From assembly GCA_965220365.1 (NCBI GenBank), contig OZ244823.1, forward strand, positions 3,520,637 through 3,584,636: 64,000 nt of DNA, read 5' to 3'. The notes below the pieces were generated by a model. That model was given only the letters and a program-made list of their open reading frames with translations. It was not told the origin of the DNA and searched no databases. Source of the stretch: Bin80 sp965220365. GTDB lineage: Bacteria; Bacteroidota; Rhodothermia; Rhodothermales; Bin80. Of the stretch, positions 1 through 9,008 are shown in pieces. Position 1 is the first letter of the stretch. The number at the start of each line of letters is the position of its first letter. The position numbers were made by a program, and so were the translations under genes.

Positions 1-2
1 TT

Positions 3-965
3 TTTATGCCCCTTAGGCGAGTATTGCTCTCAAGCGTTTACCAGTTTTCCCTCGGAATCAGTGCGCTCCTGGTTGGTGTTTTTTTTCAATTGGAATCCCT
101 CGGCATCGTCGACAGTCGTACACTCGTTACTTGGCTTGTAGAACAAAATTTCTTTAATGAGACCATTGAGAATTCCTGGCCCCTACTTGTAGCCCTGTTC
201 CTTTTGGTTACGCTCGTACTTGGCTGGTCCCTGGGCTTCGTTCAGAACCTGATCCGATTTTACAATTTTCGGATCGAACTTGGTGCAAAGAAAATTCGCC
301 GCAGATTCGGCCTGATTACCCTTCGTGAGGGAACCCTCCCGTACAAACGTGTGCAGTCCTTCCTCATCCGGTCCAATCCCCTCATGCGACTGCATGGCTG
401 GCATCGACTGGAAATGCAAACGCTAGGCTTGCAAAGTGGCGAACGGGGATTCCAACCCGGGATGCCTTTTGCCAAGTGGACAGAAATCACGACGCTGGCT
501 CCTCAAATTCGACCATTCACGGTTCCAGAAACCTTTATGCGGGTCAGTCGGCTAACTATTCGGAGACGCACCCTGCGTTACAGCCTGCTGATTGTACTTT
601 CCTCGGTTATTATATCACTATTTTGGTGGCCCCTTGCTCTCTGGGGATTATGCCTGTTGCCGACCGGATGGGGGCTGGCTTGGCTGCAGTATCTGTGTCA
701 CCGCTGGGTACATCATGATGGGAATTTGCTGATTCGTCGGCGCGTATTCAGTCAACAGTTTTGGGTTGTTCCGATTGAGCGTTTTCAGGCTTTCGAAATC
801 ACTGCAACGTTTTTTCAACGGCGCCTAGGGCTATGTACCCTGATCGTGGATACCGCCGGTGCAGGGGATCTGCGCTACCCCCGAATCATTGATCTGACGC
901 GTGAGGAAGCAGACCGACTACTGGCTGAACTCTACGATGCTTTCCGGTTAGAAGCTACTTGGTAA
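3..965 (+). CDS. bPH2-domain membrane protein (YdbT-like), 5' end outside the window
   Basis: The frame is open to the window edge, so the Met at base 6 is probably internal and the gene is partial. The visible 319 residues show an N-terminal membrane segment (about 8-30), a second at about 58-82, then a bPH2/DUF304 region (about 85-145, with a Y-N-F-R-I-E start and an RxGLxxxREGTLPYKRVQS-type stretch). A further membrane pair (about 192-235) and a last bPH2 domain (about 240-315) follow. Alternating membrane pairs and bPH2 domains are the layout of the YdbT family, usually near 490 residues, so one membrane/PH unit is probably missing upstream. YdbT-type proteins are membrane proteins linked to resistance to secreted antimicrobials in Bacillus; the role here is unknown. 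The 3' end overlaps the convergent YaaW-like gene by 18 bp. Confidence 0.75.
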   Translation, partial: FMPLRRVLLSSVYQFSLGISALLVGVFFQLESLGIVDSRTLVTWLVEQNFFNETIENSWPLLVALFLLVTLVLGWSLGFVQNLIRFYNFRIELGAKKIRRRFGLITLREGTLPYKRVQSFLIRSNPLMRLHGWHRLEMQTLGLQSGERGFQPGMPFAKWTEITTLAPQIRPFTVPETFMRVSRLTIRRRTLRYSLLIVLSSVIISLFWWPLALWGLCLLPTGWGLAWLQYLCHRWVHHDGNLLIRRRVFSQQFWVVPIERFQAFEITATFFQRRLGLCTLIVDTAGAGDLRYPRIIDLTREEADRLLAELYDAFRLEATW

Positions 966-1739
966 GGGTGCCGATCCCGACTCACTGTTTGCGTCTACAC
1001 TGCTCAGATCTTTCTCGGCATCTAAACGGATACAACCAAGCCCCAGGTAGAGTAAAATTGGGACGGTCTTGCGGCGGGCAGGCCCTTGGAGATCCAGTGT
1101 AGTCAATCCAATTGAGATGGCCCATGCCCCAGGGATAATCGTATGGGCCCACCATGGTACACGGGCAAAAAGAAATGCAAACAGAGATGTAGCCAGCTTC
1201 ACACCAATCAGGCGAACTGTCCACCCAAATAGCACGGTCTTGATCAGACCCTGAACCACCAGCGTACCAAACGCCTGCAGGAGCACAGGTGCAGCAAAAA
1301 TTCCGCCGGCCTTCTTCAAAAATGCAACGGCGCGTTTACGTTCAATGCCTAGAGATTCCAAAATCTTCAGTTGCTCCGCCTGCGTATACTTCGAGAACAC
1401 ATCCACGGCATATTCCTGAGCCATCTGGATAAGTAAATTTCTTTCTGTCCCCCGATCTGCCAGAGGTATTTTGAGAAATCGTGCCGTATCGCGAATAATA
1501 AAGCGAATCTCTGCCCCTGGTTCTTTGCCAACAACTCTTCGGAATTGATACGCAAGATCACTGCTCCCCAGATATCGAATCTTCTTTTCAAGCTCTTCGC
1601 ACAAGGCTATGTGGTGATCGGGGGAATCAACTTCTTCAAGATGCCTTTTCAGGCTCGTACACCGGTCAAATGGTCCCTGGATGATCTGAATCAGATATGC
1701 ATAATCCTCCCGGGAGAGTTCCAATAATAAATCCTGCAT
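948..1739 (-). CDS. YaaW/UPF0174-like protein
   Basis: This protein of about 263 residues resembles E. coli YaaW in its N-terminal half: an LSREDYAYLIQ-like start, a central block with LGSSDLAYQFR and a stretch preceding 'IRDTARFLKI', then an Asp/Glu-rich helical segment. The C-terminal half has three hydrophobic helices (about 145-240), so it may associate with the membrane. I chose the ATG at 1739 because a GGAGG motif lies five bases upstream; the longer reading frame back to 1802 adds 21 residues without a good ribosome site. The family has no established function. The gene converges on the bPH2 gene and overlaps its end. Confidence 0.6.
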   Translation of the reverse strand: MQDLLLELSREDYAYLIQIIQGPFDRCTSLKRHLEEVDSPDHHIALCEELEKKIRYLGSSDLAYQFRRVVGKEPGAEIRFIIRDTARFLKIPLADRGTERNLLIQMAQEYAVDVFSKYTQAEQLKILESLGIERKRAVAFLKKAGGIFAAPVLLQAFGTLVVQGLIKTVLFGWTVRLIGVKLATSLFAFLFARVPWWAHTIIPGAWAISIGLTTLDLQGPARRKTVPILLYLGLGCIRLDAEKDLSSVDANSESGSAPLPSSF

Positions 1740-2124
1740 TAATTCCTCCGTACATCGCTTGAATTTCAGGGATACGTACAGCAGTCGTATAGGTTGTAAC
1801 AATGATGATCAGAGAAAAGCTTCGCCAAGAGTCTGTTGTTAAATAAGCAGGGACTCGTATCAAGGATGGTTCTGTCGGCATTGTTGTGGATAGAAGCAAA
1901 AAGATAAACCACCTTCTGTTGTTGTAGATCTACAGTGACAGCGGTATGCTACGAGGGGATTCAGCAATATCTCGCTATCGGATCAATGTACAGCGGGCAA
2001 TTTGATCTGAAGAATACATGGCATCTGTCTCAGGACGAAACGCACCGATGAGAACCTAGAAATGGTGACGATACAGGATTCCAGACACAGAATCAAACAG
2101 ATTGAATCTCACCCGTAGGTCCAC
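1740..2124. other. Intergenic, nothing recognised
   Basis: No coding frame longer than a few dozen codons makes sense here on either strand, and I see no hairpin with a T-tract, tRNA or repeat. It must hold the promoter of the leftward YaaW-like gene. Confidence 0.5.
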
Positions 2125-2502
2125 CTAAAAAATGATCTCTGAGGCGACCAAAAGGCCAATAACGACTAAGCCCGTTGCAACGATCCAGCGGACAAGCCGA
2201 GTTTCGAGTGCACTAATTTGAGCGTTCATGCCGCCGCGTAACTCACTGATTTGAGTGTTCATGTCGCCGCGTAACTCACTGATTTCAGCGCGTAACTCAC
2301 TGTTTTGAGCGTTCATGTCGCCGCGTAACTCAATTACCTCGCCACGTACAATACTGATCTGGCTACTCACGAAATCTTTGGTGGCAAGATCTGCATACTG
2401 TTGATCCGCCACGTCGGCAACAACCTCCGCAAATACTTCAGCTTGTTCTCGCTTGACCCCTGAACCGGAGAGTTTGCGAGCAATCGAAAGTGTATCGACC
2501 AT
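2125..2502 (-). CDS. Small coiled-coil protein with C-terminal membrane anchor (DUF1640-like)
   Basis: The 125-residue protein has an N-terminal segment (about 1-45, DTLSIARKLSGSGVKREQAE, then a helix rich in Ala/Val/Asp). Next comes a coiled coil made of three or four imperfect copies of an (S)ELRGDMNxQ(I/N) unit (about 50-100), and last a single transmembrane helix (about 102-122, ending ASEIIF). This is the layout of bacterial DUF1640/CCDC90-like proteins, which often sit next to toxin-antitoxin or mobile genes; their function is not established. The ATG at 2502 is preferred over a TTG three codons upstream; the ribosome site is weak. A tandem 16-bp repeat abuts the start codon. Confidence 0.6.
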   Translation of the reverse strand: MVDTLSIARKLSGSGVKREQAEVFAEVVADVADQQYADLATKDFVSSQISIVRGEVIELRGDMNAQNSELRAEISELRGDMNTQISELRGGMNAQISALETRLVRWIVATGLVVIGLLVASEIIF

Positions 2503-2534
2503 GTGGTTCAAGAAAGAAGTGGTTCAAGAAAGAA
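2503..2534. repeat. Tandem 16-bp direct repeat
   Basis: Two exact copies of a 16-base unit (GTGGTTCAAGAAAGAA) lie back to back immediately upstream of the start codon of the coiled-coil gene, occupying its leader. A copy-number change here would alter the 5' untranslated region. Any regulatory role is inference. Confidence 0.7.
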
Positions 2535-2880
2535 CATTGGATGTGAATACACGCTTCCAAGGTTTTGGTTTCTGACTCGTCTGGGCTACAACGATACGCC
2601 CCGATTCGTTGCCGTGCAAACCTTATGGCCGGGCAATTGTGACGGGTTGAGTTTGCCCTGCCGCAATCATACCTGATGTCTTTATTCTCAATAAACACGA
2701 ATTACACAGCAAAGAATGAAGTTTTTTCTTTGCAGAAATCTAGTCCCAATCCACAATATTCATGGTAGAGCCTCAAGGATGAGATAGCGTTTCAGAAAAT
2801 GATTCTACCAACAGACAAGGAACCATAAAATTTGTGATAAGTACTATAGTGAATGAATTTATTCAATAGCGAACACAAAT
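2535..2880. other. Intergenic between divergent genes
   Basis: An AT-rich spacer separates the leftward coiled-coil gene from the rightward ATPase/nuclease pair, so it should carry both promoters. I see no gene, repeat or clear operator in it. Confidence 0.5.
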
Positions 2881-4161
2881 ATGCCAATGTATCAACGATC
2901 CCATGTGAATCACCTCTTCAAACGGTTATCACAGGATTCAAACATGCGCATTGTCGCCATCACTGGTCCTCGACAAGTTGGCAAGACAACGATTGCCCTT
3001 CAGGTCCGCCAGAGATTGATCGAATCAAACATTCCGTGCTGGTACGTGCCCATGGACGATATAGCTTCCGCTGAGTCTGACTGGCTTGGAATACAAGAGA
3101 CCGGTCATAGCATACAAGCTGGAGCTCCTCCCAGTGAACAGATGCTTACCGAAATATGGAAGCAAGCCCGCCGGGCTTCCCTACAATCAAAACGAGGCTT
3201 AGTATTGTTTCTTGATGAAATTCAGATTGTTCCACGCTGGTCAAGCGTTGTGAAAGGGCTCTGGGATACAGATCGTAGAAGGGAATACCCTCTGCGCGTG
3301 GTGATTTTGGGGTCAGCTGCTTGGCGAATGCTGGTTGGGCAAAATGAGAGCCTCGCTGGTCGTTTCGATGCCATCAGGGTTACCCACTGGTCGCCTCGAG
3401 AAATGATACTGGCATTCGGACTGACGATTGAGAAATTTATTTTCTTCGGTGGCTATCCCAGTCCCTTCAACGATCAATCAGAACATATTAATCTTCCTGC
3501 ATGGCGAGAATATATTTCTAATTCGGTTATAACGCCTATTATTGACCGCGACATCGTGGGGCTCACACGCATCAGAAAACCTGCTCTGATGCGTCAACTA
3601 ATTGATCTCGCACCAAGCTATTCAGGCCAACTCGTATCCTACACCAAACTCCTCGGCCAACTTCAGGATGCAGGAAATGCCACAACACTGGCAAATTACC
3701 TGGATCTACTATCCGACGCAGGCTTAGTGGCGGCTCTAACTCCGTATACCCCATCTCCACACCTTGGACGAACCCGTTCCCCAAAACTCAACGTTTTGAA
3801 TACAGCACTCATGACGGCTACCTCCAGTTATTCTTTTCAGGAGGCACAAGCCGATCGACGCTTTTGGGGCCGTATTGTAGAGAGCGCAGTCGGTGCACAC
3901 TTGTATAATACTCGCAATACCGGGACCCGAATTCACTTTTGGCGCCATAAGAGTGGTAAGTACGAGGTCGATTTCGTCATCTCACGCGGTCCACACCTAG
4001 TGGGCGTGGAGGTAAAGAGCGGAAATGTACAGTCACCTCGTGGACTGGACGGGTTCAGAGATCGCTTCCCCAATGCCAAAACAATGGTAGTCGGGCCGGG
4101 CGGCATTCCATTCAGCGAGTTTTTTTCATATACCGCCGACGAGTGGATTGAGGAACTATGA
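2881..4161 (+). CDS. AAA ATPase with DUF4143-type C-terminal nuclease-like domain
   Basis: The 426-residue protein has a P-loop near the N-terminus (GPRQVGKTT, 29-37) and a Walker B/DEIQ segment (LVLFLDEIQ, about 106-114). The sensor-like stretch 'RVVILGSAAW' follows, then a DUF4143-like C-terminal half. Near the end a PD-(D/E)XK-like signature is visible: YEVDF at 361-365 and VEVKSG at 376-381. Stand-alone AAA_14/DUF4143 proteins are common and poorly understood; none has a settled enzymatic role. The stop codon overlaps the start of the next gene by four bases (ATGA), so the two are almost certainly co-translated. That coupling to a giant NACHT-like protein is what makes this copy unusual. 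Function proposed here (partner of a defence NTPase) is inference. Confidence 0.85.
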   Translation: MPMYQRSHVNHLFKRLSQDSNMRIVAITGPRQVGKTTIALQVRQRLIESNIPCWYVPMDDIASAESDWLGIQETGHSIQAGAPPSEQMLTEIWKQARRASLQSKRGLVLFLDEIQIVPRWSSVVKGLWDTDRRREYPLRVVILGSAAWRMLVGQNESLAGRFDAIRVTHWSPREMILAFGLTIEKFIFFGGYPSPFNDQSEHINLPAWREYISNSVITPIIDRDIVGLTRIRKPALMRQLIDLAPSYSGQLVSYTKLLGQLQDAGNATTLANYLDLLSDAGLVAALTPYTPSPHLGRTRSPKLNVLNTALMTATSSYSFQEAQADRRFWGRIVESAVGAHLYNTRNTGTRIHFWRHKSGKYEVDFVISRGPHLVGVEVKSGNVQSPRGLDGFRDRFPNAKTMVVGPGGIPFSEFFSYTADEWIEEL

Positions 4162-7100
4162 CAGCAGTTGTGAAACGTACGGTTTGCCTGATTGAACCAA
4201 AAGATGATCCGCGTCTTGGGGAAAAGGGGCTATCGCTAAGCGACTTTGAATCTGACCACGGTTATGTGCTTCTGGGTGAGCCGGGGATGGGAAAGACGAC
4301 AGAATTCGATGAAGAAGCCCGACGAGTTCACGCCAATCCCCCAATTCCTGCACGCCAATTTATCAGCCGAAATCTGGAACATCATTCAGAATGGCGAAGG
4401 GGTCCCCTTTTTATTGATGGACTTGATGAAGTACGTGCTGGGAGCGGGGATCCAAGGGTTGCGCTGGATAAAATCATTGAACGCCTTGAAGCCTTGGGCA
4501 ACCCCCAATTTCGCCTATCGTGCCGCTCCATCAGTTGGCTGGGGGCTGGAGATCGGAGAAGGCTTGCCACACTCTCGAATTCCAAAGATATACCGGTACT
4601 GCAACTGAATCCGCTAACCTACGACGACATTCGGGAAATCATTTCTGAGCAGGAAGCCAATGCATTTATTCGGCAAGCTCATGAACATAATATGGAGGCC
4701 TTTCTCGGGAATCCACAGTTACTCACCGTACTGCTCAAGTCCGTGGAAAATGGCGGCTGGCCTGACAGCCCAACTGAAACATTCAAGAATGCCTGCCGGG
4801 AACTCATCCGAGAACAGAACCGTGAGCACCGCGACGCTCGCTCATCCGAAACACTTCCGAGCCTCGAGGCAGTCCTGAGCGCAGCTGGTCAGCTTTCTGC
4901 ATTCATGTTGATTGCAAATAAGTCTGGCTGGTCAGCCTACGATACGCAAGATTCTGAGATTCTCACCTTGCAAGATGTGGAGACTCAAGAGCCTTCCGCA
5001 CTTCAAGCAGCTTTTAATTCGGGGCTCTTTCAGGGCAGCCCTGACTGCCGGACTCCAATCCATCGACTCTTTGCCGAATTTCTGTCGGGCCGGTATCTGG
5101 ACGAGAAGATCCGAAATGGTCTGAGCGTACGACGGGTCTTTGCTCTTCTCATGGGACATGATGGAATTCCCTTTCCTGATCTCCGGGGACTTGCGGCTTG
5201 GCTCGCTGCCTTTTATCCCCAAGCACGAACAACTTTAATTCATGCAGATCCAGTTGCGGTAGCTTTCAACGGCGATGCGAGCAACTTCAGCCATGAGGAA
5301 CGACGAGAATTACTCAATAATCTTGAGCGCAGTATCGATCTCAACTACACTTGGCCTTCTGCAACCGTCCTTGGAGCCTTGGCCGGCCATCAAGGCACCT
5401 CACTCGTCTGGGAATTGACTGATTCGTCTGAGCGCTCAGGTAACCGACAAAACCTCGTTTATAAGCTCCTTCGGGGCGTTTCGCAGAAATATTATAGTAC
5501 GAACATTGATGGACAGAATCTTCTGGGAATCCCGTCAGAGACTGACCGCAAAAACTTGCTAAACATCATTTATGATTCTAGCTGGGATCTGAGTGTCCGC
5601 CGCGAGGCGCTTCGGGCACTGAACCGGATGCTCACCAAAAATCCAAATCGGGTTACCATCCTTCGGGAAATTCTCCTAGCTTCTAAAGAAAATCGCTTAG
5701 CGGATAAGAAAAATGATCTCAGGGGTGATCTATTGGATATCTTGTATCCTGACGAATTACAACCCTCGGAAATATGGGATTACCTCATAAACGGAGCTAC
5801 TATACACGGCTACAATAGCTACTTAAAATTCTGGGATGATCTACTAGTACACAAGTCACGGAAAAACCAAATCAGAGAGCTGCTTGATTTTCTTTGTGAT
5901 CATGCTTCCGAAGTGATCCCCAAGTTGACGAAGCACAGTCTGGCACACATTGTTTTGGATCTCCTTGCGAGAGGGTTGAAGTTATTTGGAGATGAACTAT
6001 CCATCCCAGACCTATATAGATGGTTCAAAATGATTGAGTTTGATGTTTCCATGTCTCAGTTGGTCCCAATACACAGTTTGGATCGGGGGCACTATCGGAG
6101 CGACAATAAGGCAAATGAAGTCATCCATAATTGGCTGAATAATCGAGAGGCAATTCAGCTTGCACTCATTGAACATGAATTGATTGAATGGGAATCCAGA
6201 TCTGGGAATGAGCAACGCAAACCTCTGATAGCCCTTAAGTTCGTGGGGAAGGATGCACCTGCCGGATTTCGTTCATGGTGCCTTGCCCGCGCCATAGAAA
6301 TCTGTAACTCCCACTCAAAAGCGGCAGAGAATCTTGCATTTTTGTCCATCCGGGAACAGGAAGGGTGGGAGAAGCCGCTGTCTGACGAAGAAATAGCACA
6401 GGCAGTGTCAAATATACCAAGCTTACGCGAATGGAACCGCAAACGAATCAAAGAAAGAGACCAGTTTGAAGCGGAGAAGGCCAAGTGGCAAAAAGAACAA
6501 GCGGAATCCGTCAAACCTTTTTACAAAAAATTTCTCAAAAAGAAACAGGAAGAACTTGAACATATACGTCGGCAAAAAACTGAATTAGCAACAGGAAATT
6601 GTTCGCCTGTCCTGCTCCACGATCTCGCCACAATCTATTTTGATGGTTTTGTTGAAGAAGTTGAAGATCCAAAGAGTCACTTGGAATCCTATTTGGACGG
6701 TGATGCGAGTCTTGTACAGGCAGCACTGGCAGGATTTCGTAACCTGTTGGATCGGGATGACTTGCCGGATCTTGACCAGATTACCCAACTCTACCAGAAC
6801 AGTCGGATATCATACTTTGCACTTCCATTTCTCGCGGGGATGGAGGAGGAAAATGGGAATGTACTGGACCGCCTGTCCGAAAAAGGAAGGCGGAGAGCAA
6901 TAGGATTTTACCTCGTCACGGATATACCTCGTCGTCGAGATTTGAACAATGTCTTCATTCTCAGCGAAAACGACCTCCCGTCATGGTATAAACAGGCTCT
7001 AACACTCTATCCAGAGGCCGTGGCCGATTCGCTGGTTTCGGTTCACGATGCGTGTGTCCGTGCTAAATATTCACCAGGGCAGCATCTGTTCAAAATGGTC

Positions 7101-8363
7101 TTTAATGAGGCATATGCTCAAGTAGCACCACTCGCTGTGAGCCGGATGTTCTCGGTTTTTCCAACCAGATGCAACGAACGGCAACTGGAATCACTTCGCG
7201 TCGTTCTCTGGAGTGCGATTCTGGCCCAGGGTATGTCCGCTGAAGAATTGCAAAAGATTGTCCTGAAACGACTGCACCGTAAAAATATGGACATTGCCCA
7301 GCGAGCCCAGTGGCTTTGTGCAGGAGTGTATGCTGCCAGAGACCGCTGTCTCCCGCTCCTGGTAGAGTTTCTTTCAGAAGGTCACGAGTCTCGGATACGT
7401 CGGGTACTTGGTTTCCTTGTGCCGGACGGTAGAAGCTTCATCCTGCAAGATGTTGACGGCTGGAGTTTTGAAGAAATGTCCCAGCTCATCCGAGCACTTG
7501 GAAAACGGGTGCAGCGCCCCGATTTTCAAAACGGCCCGCACTTTCTTAGCAAGAAGGAAATCAACAGGGATAAATTCCAGTCACTCCTCACTCCATGGAT
7601 CCAAAAACTGGCCGAACGTAGCGACGAAGACGCAGTCAATACGCTTGCCTCGTTGGTCACTGATCCCAACCTGACTGCTTGGAAGCCAGAAATTGCACGA
7701 GCTCAGGAAGAGCAAGGTCAGAAGCTCCGCGCGGCCAAGCGACCTGACCTCAACCTGGAAAAAATTCAAAAAGCACTCCAAAATGGTCCCCCTGCAAGTG
7801 CCGCTGACCTTGCGGCTCTAACAACTGATGTGCTCGAGGAATTGGCAGGTCGGATACGTAAGGGGTCAACCAGCGATTGGCGCCAGTATTGGCACCGGGA
7901 TCAGAAAACTGGAAAACCTATCAAACCCCAACATGAAAATGACTGCCGTGATGCACTGCTTTCTGATTTGATCGAGATATTCAAAAAATATCGAATTGAT
8001 GCGCAATCAGAAGGACGATACGCAGATGATAAAAGGGCAGATATTCGCGTATCCTTTGGCTCTGATCTCGCAATTCCGATAGAAATCAAAAAAAATCATC
8101 ATCGCGATATCTGGCGTGGAATATCTGAGCAACTCGTATCGAATTACACTCGGGATCCAAAAGCTGATGGTTTCGGGATCTATTTAGTGTTCTGGTTCGG
8201 CGTCAGATACATGAAAGTCATAGCACCGAAGGAATGCATCCCGAACGAGCCAGAAGAACTTAAAAATCTACTCAAAGAGCAACTTGATCCGCCCCTTAGG
8301 GAAAAAATCCACAGCGTAGTGATTGATGTGAGCCCAAAAGGGCGGTATGCGAATTGGGAATAG
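4158..8363 (+). CDS. Giant NACHT-like STAND NTPase with C-terminal PD-(D/E)XK nuclease motif
   Basis: The 1401-residue protein starts with an NTPase module: Walker A GEPGMGKTT (40-48), Walker B LFIDGLDE (84-91) with the paired acidic residues typical of NACHT, and a sensor-like FRLSCRS stretch (about 117). A long helical middle follows (roughly 200-1200), reading like HEAT/TPR-type repeats with a very charged coiled-coil stretch at about 770-815. The last 130 residues hold a restriction-endonuclease-like motif: D1295 in RADIRV and E1309-x-K1311 in IPIEIKK, separated by a short hydrophobic strand. In known antiviral STAND proteins the effector nuclease is usually N-terminal and the sensor repeats C-terminal; here the order is NTPase, repeats, nuclease. 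Translation is coupled to the upstream ATPase by a 4-bp overlap. Antiphage defence is the best guess from architecture and neighbourhood, not proven. Confidence 0.8.
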   Translation: MTAVVKRTVCLIEPKDDPRLGEKGLSLSDFESDHGYVLLGEPGMGKTTEFDEEARRVHANPPIPARQFISRNLEHHSEWRRGPLFIDGLDEVRAGSGDPRVALDKIIERLEALGNPQFRLSCRSISWLGAGDRRRLATLSNSKDIPVLQLNPLTYDDIREIISEQEANAFIRQAHEHNMEAFLGNPQLLTVLLKSVENGGWPDSPTETFKNACRELIREQNREHRDARSSETLPSLEAVLSAAGQLSAFMLIANKSGWSAYDTQDSEILTLQDVETQEPSALQAAFNSGLFQGSPDCRTPIHRLFAEFLSGRYLDEKIRNGLSVRRVFALLMGHDGIPFPDLRGLAAWLAAFYPQARTTLIHADPVAVAFNGDASNFSHEERRELLNNLERSIDLNYTWPSATVLGALAGHQGTSLVWELTDSSERSGNRQNLVYKLLRGVSQKYYSTNIDGQNLLGIPSETDRKNLLNIIYDSSWDLSVRREALRALNRMLTKNPNRVTILREILLASKENRLADKKNDLRGDLLDILYPDELQPSEIWDYLINGATIHGYNSYLKFWDDLLVHKSRKNQIRELLDFLCDHASEVIPKLTKHSLAHIVLDLLARGLKLFGDELSIPDLYRWFKMIEFDVSMSQLVPIHSLDRGHYRSDNKANEVIHNWLNNREAIQLALIEHELIEWESRSGNEQRKPLIALKFVGKDAPAGFRSWCLARAIEICNSHSKAAENLAFLSIREQEGWEKPLSDEEIAQAVSNIPSLREWNRKRIKERDQFEAEKAKWQKEQAESVKPFYKKFLKKKQEELEHIRRQKTELATGNCSPVLLHDLATIYFDGFVEEVEDPKSHLESYLDGDASLVQAALAGFRNLLDRDDLPDLDQITQLYQNSRISYFALPFLAGMEEENGNVLDRLSEKGRRRAIGFYLVTDIPRRRDLNNVFILSENDLPSWYKQALTLYPEAVADSLVSVHDACVRAKYSPGQHLFKMVFNEAYAQVAPLAVSRMFSVFPTRCNERQLESLRVVLWSAILAQGMSAEELQKIVLKRLHRKNMDIAQRAQWLCAGVYAARDRCLPLLVEFLSEGHESRIRRVLGFLVPDGRSFILQDVDGWSFEEMSQLIRALGKRVQRPDFQNGPHFLSKKEINRDKFQSLLTPWIQKLAERSDEDAVNTLASLVTDPNLTAWKPEIARAQEEQGQKLRAAKRPDLNLEKIQKALQNGPPASAADLAALTTDVLEELAGRIRKGSTSDWRQYWHRDQKTGKPIKPQHENDCRDALLSDLIEIFKKYRIDAQSEGRYADDKRADIRVSFGSDLAIPIEIKKNHHRDIWRGISEQLVSNYTRDPKADGFGIYLVFWFGVRYMKVIAPKECIPNEPEELKNLLKEQLDPPLREKIHSVVIDVSPKGRYANWE

Positions 8364-9008
8364 CCTACTCTGTATTTGCTTCCTCAGGTCAGACAAGAAG
8401 GATGCGGTTGATTTCTCGGAATTCCAATACAACTCTATCCAACTGATTTATTTGCAATAGGTCAACTATTCCTTCATCAAAGTTGGTCATGAGGACGCTC
8501 CCAATATAGGAGACAGATCGTAATCATTCCATACAAATGCCGGTAGAACCAGAAAATTGAAAGGGCATTCACAATCTACGCGGGCGGATTAATCTGATGT
8601 GCGACATCTTTTAGACGCCGGACGATTGCATCAAGCACGGCATTTTGCTCTAATCCAAGGGGCAACTCAATATGGGCATCACTGGCTTGTTGCCTACTTT
8701 AAAAAGTTCTGGCGGATCGCATCGGCGGAAAGAATCTAGTTTTTCCCAGATCCCCGTGACCGGCTTAGTATTCTTCTCTTTGTAGAATGTCAGCCACAAG
8801 GGGGTATCGCGAAGCGTGGCCCACTTGTCGTAATCAACTCCAAACGCCGCTGGGACCCCAACGAGCCTTATGTACCGAATGTATCCTGTTCGCTGCGGCG
8901 TCGCATTGAGACCTTTTGTACTGACCAAGCCACTTCCTTTCAATCGCGCCGTCGCGTGGTCAACGAGAGTCCTTAGTCCCATCAGCCTGCGCGGAACATC
9001 TGGTCCTA

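Noticed and set aside
8364..8575. Short leftward frame of about 44 codons (SVSYIGSVLMTNFDEG...)
   Set aside because: It could be a gene remnant, but it is too short and has no certain family, so I left it uncalled.
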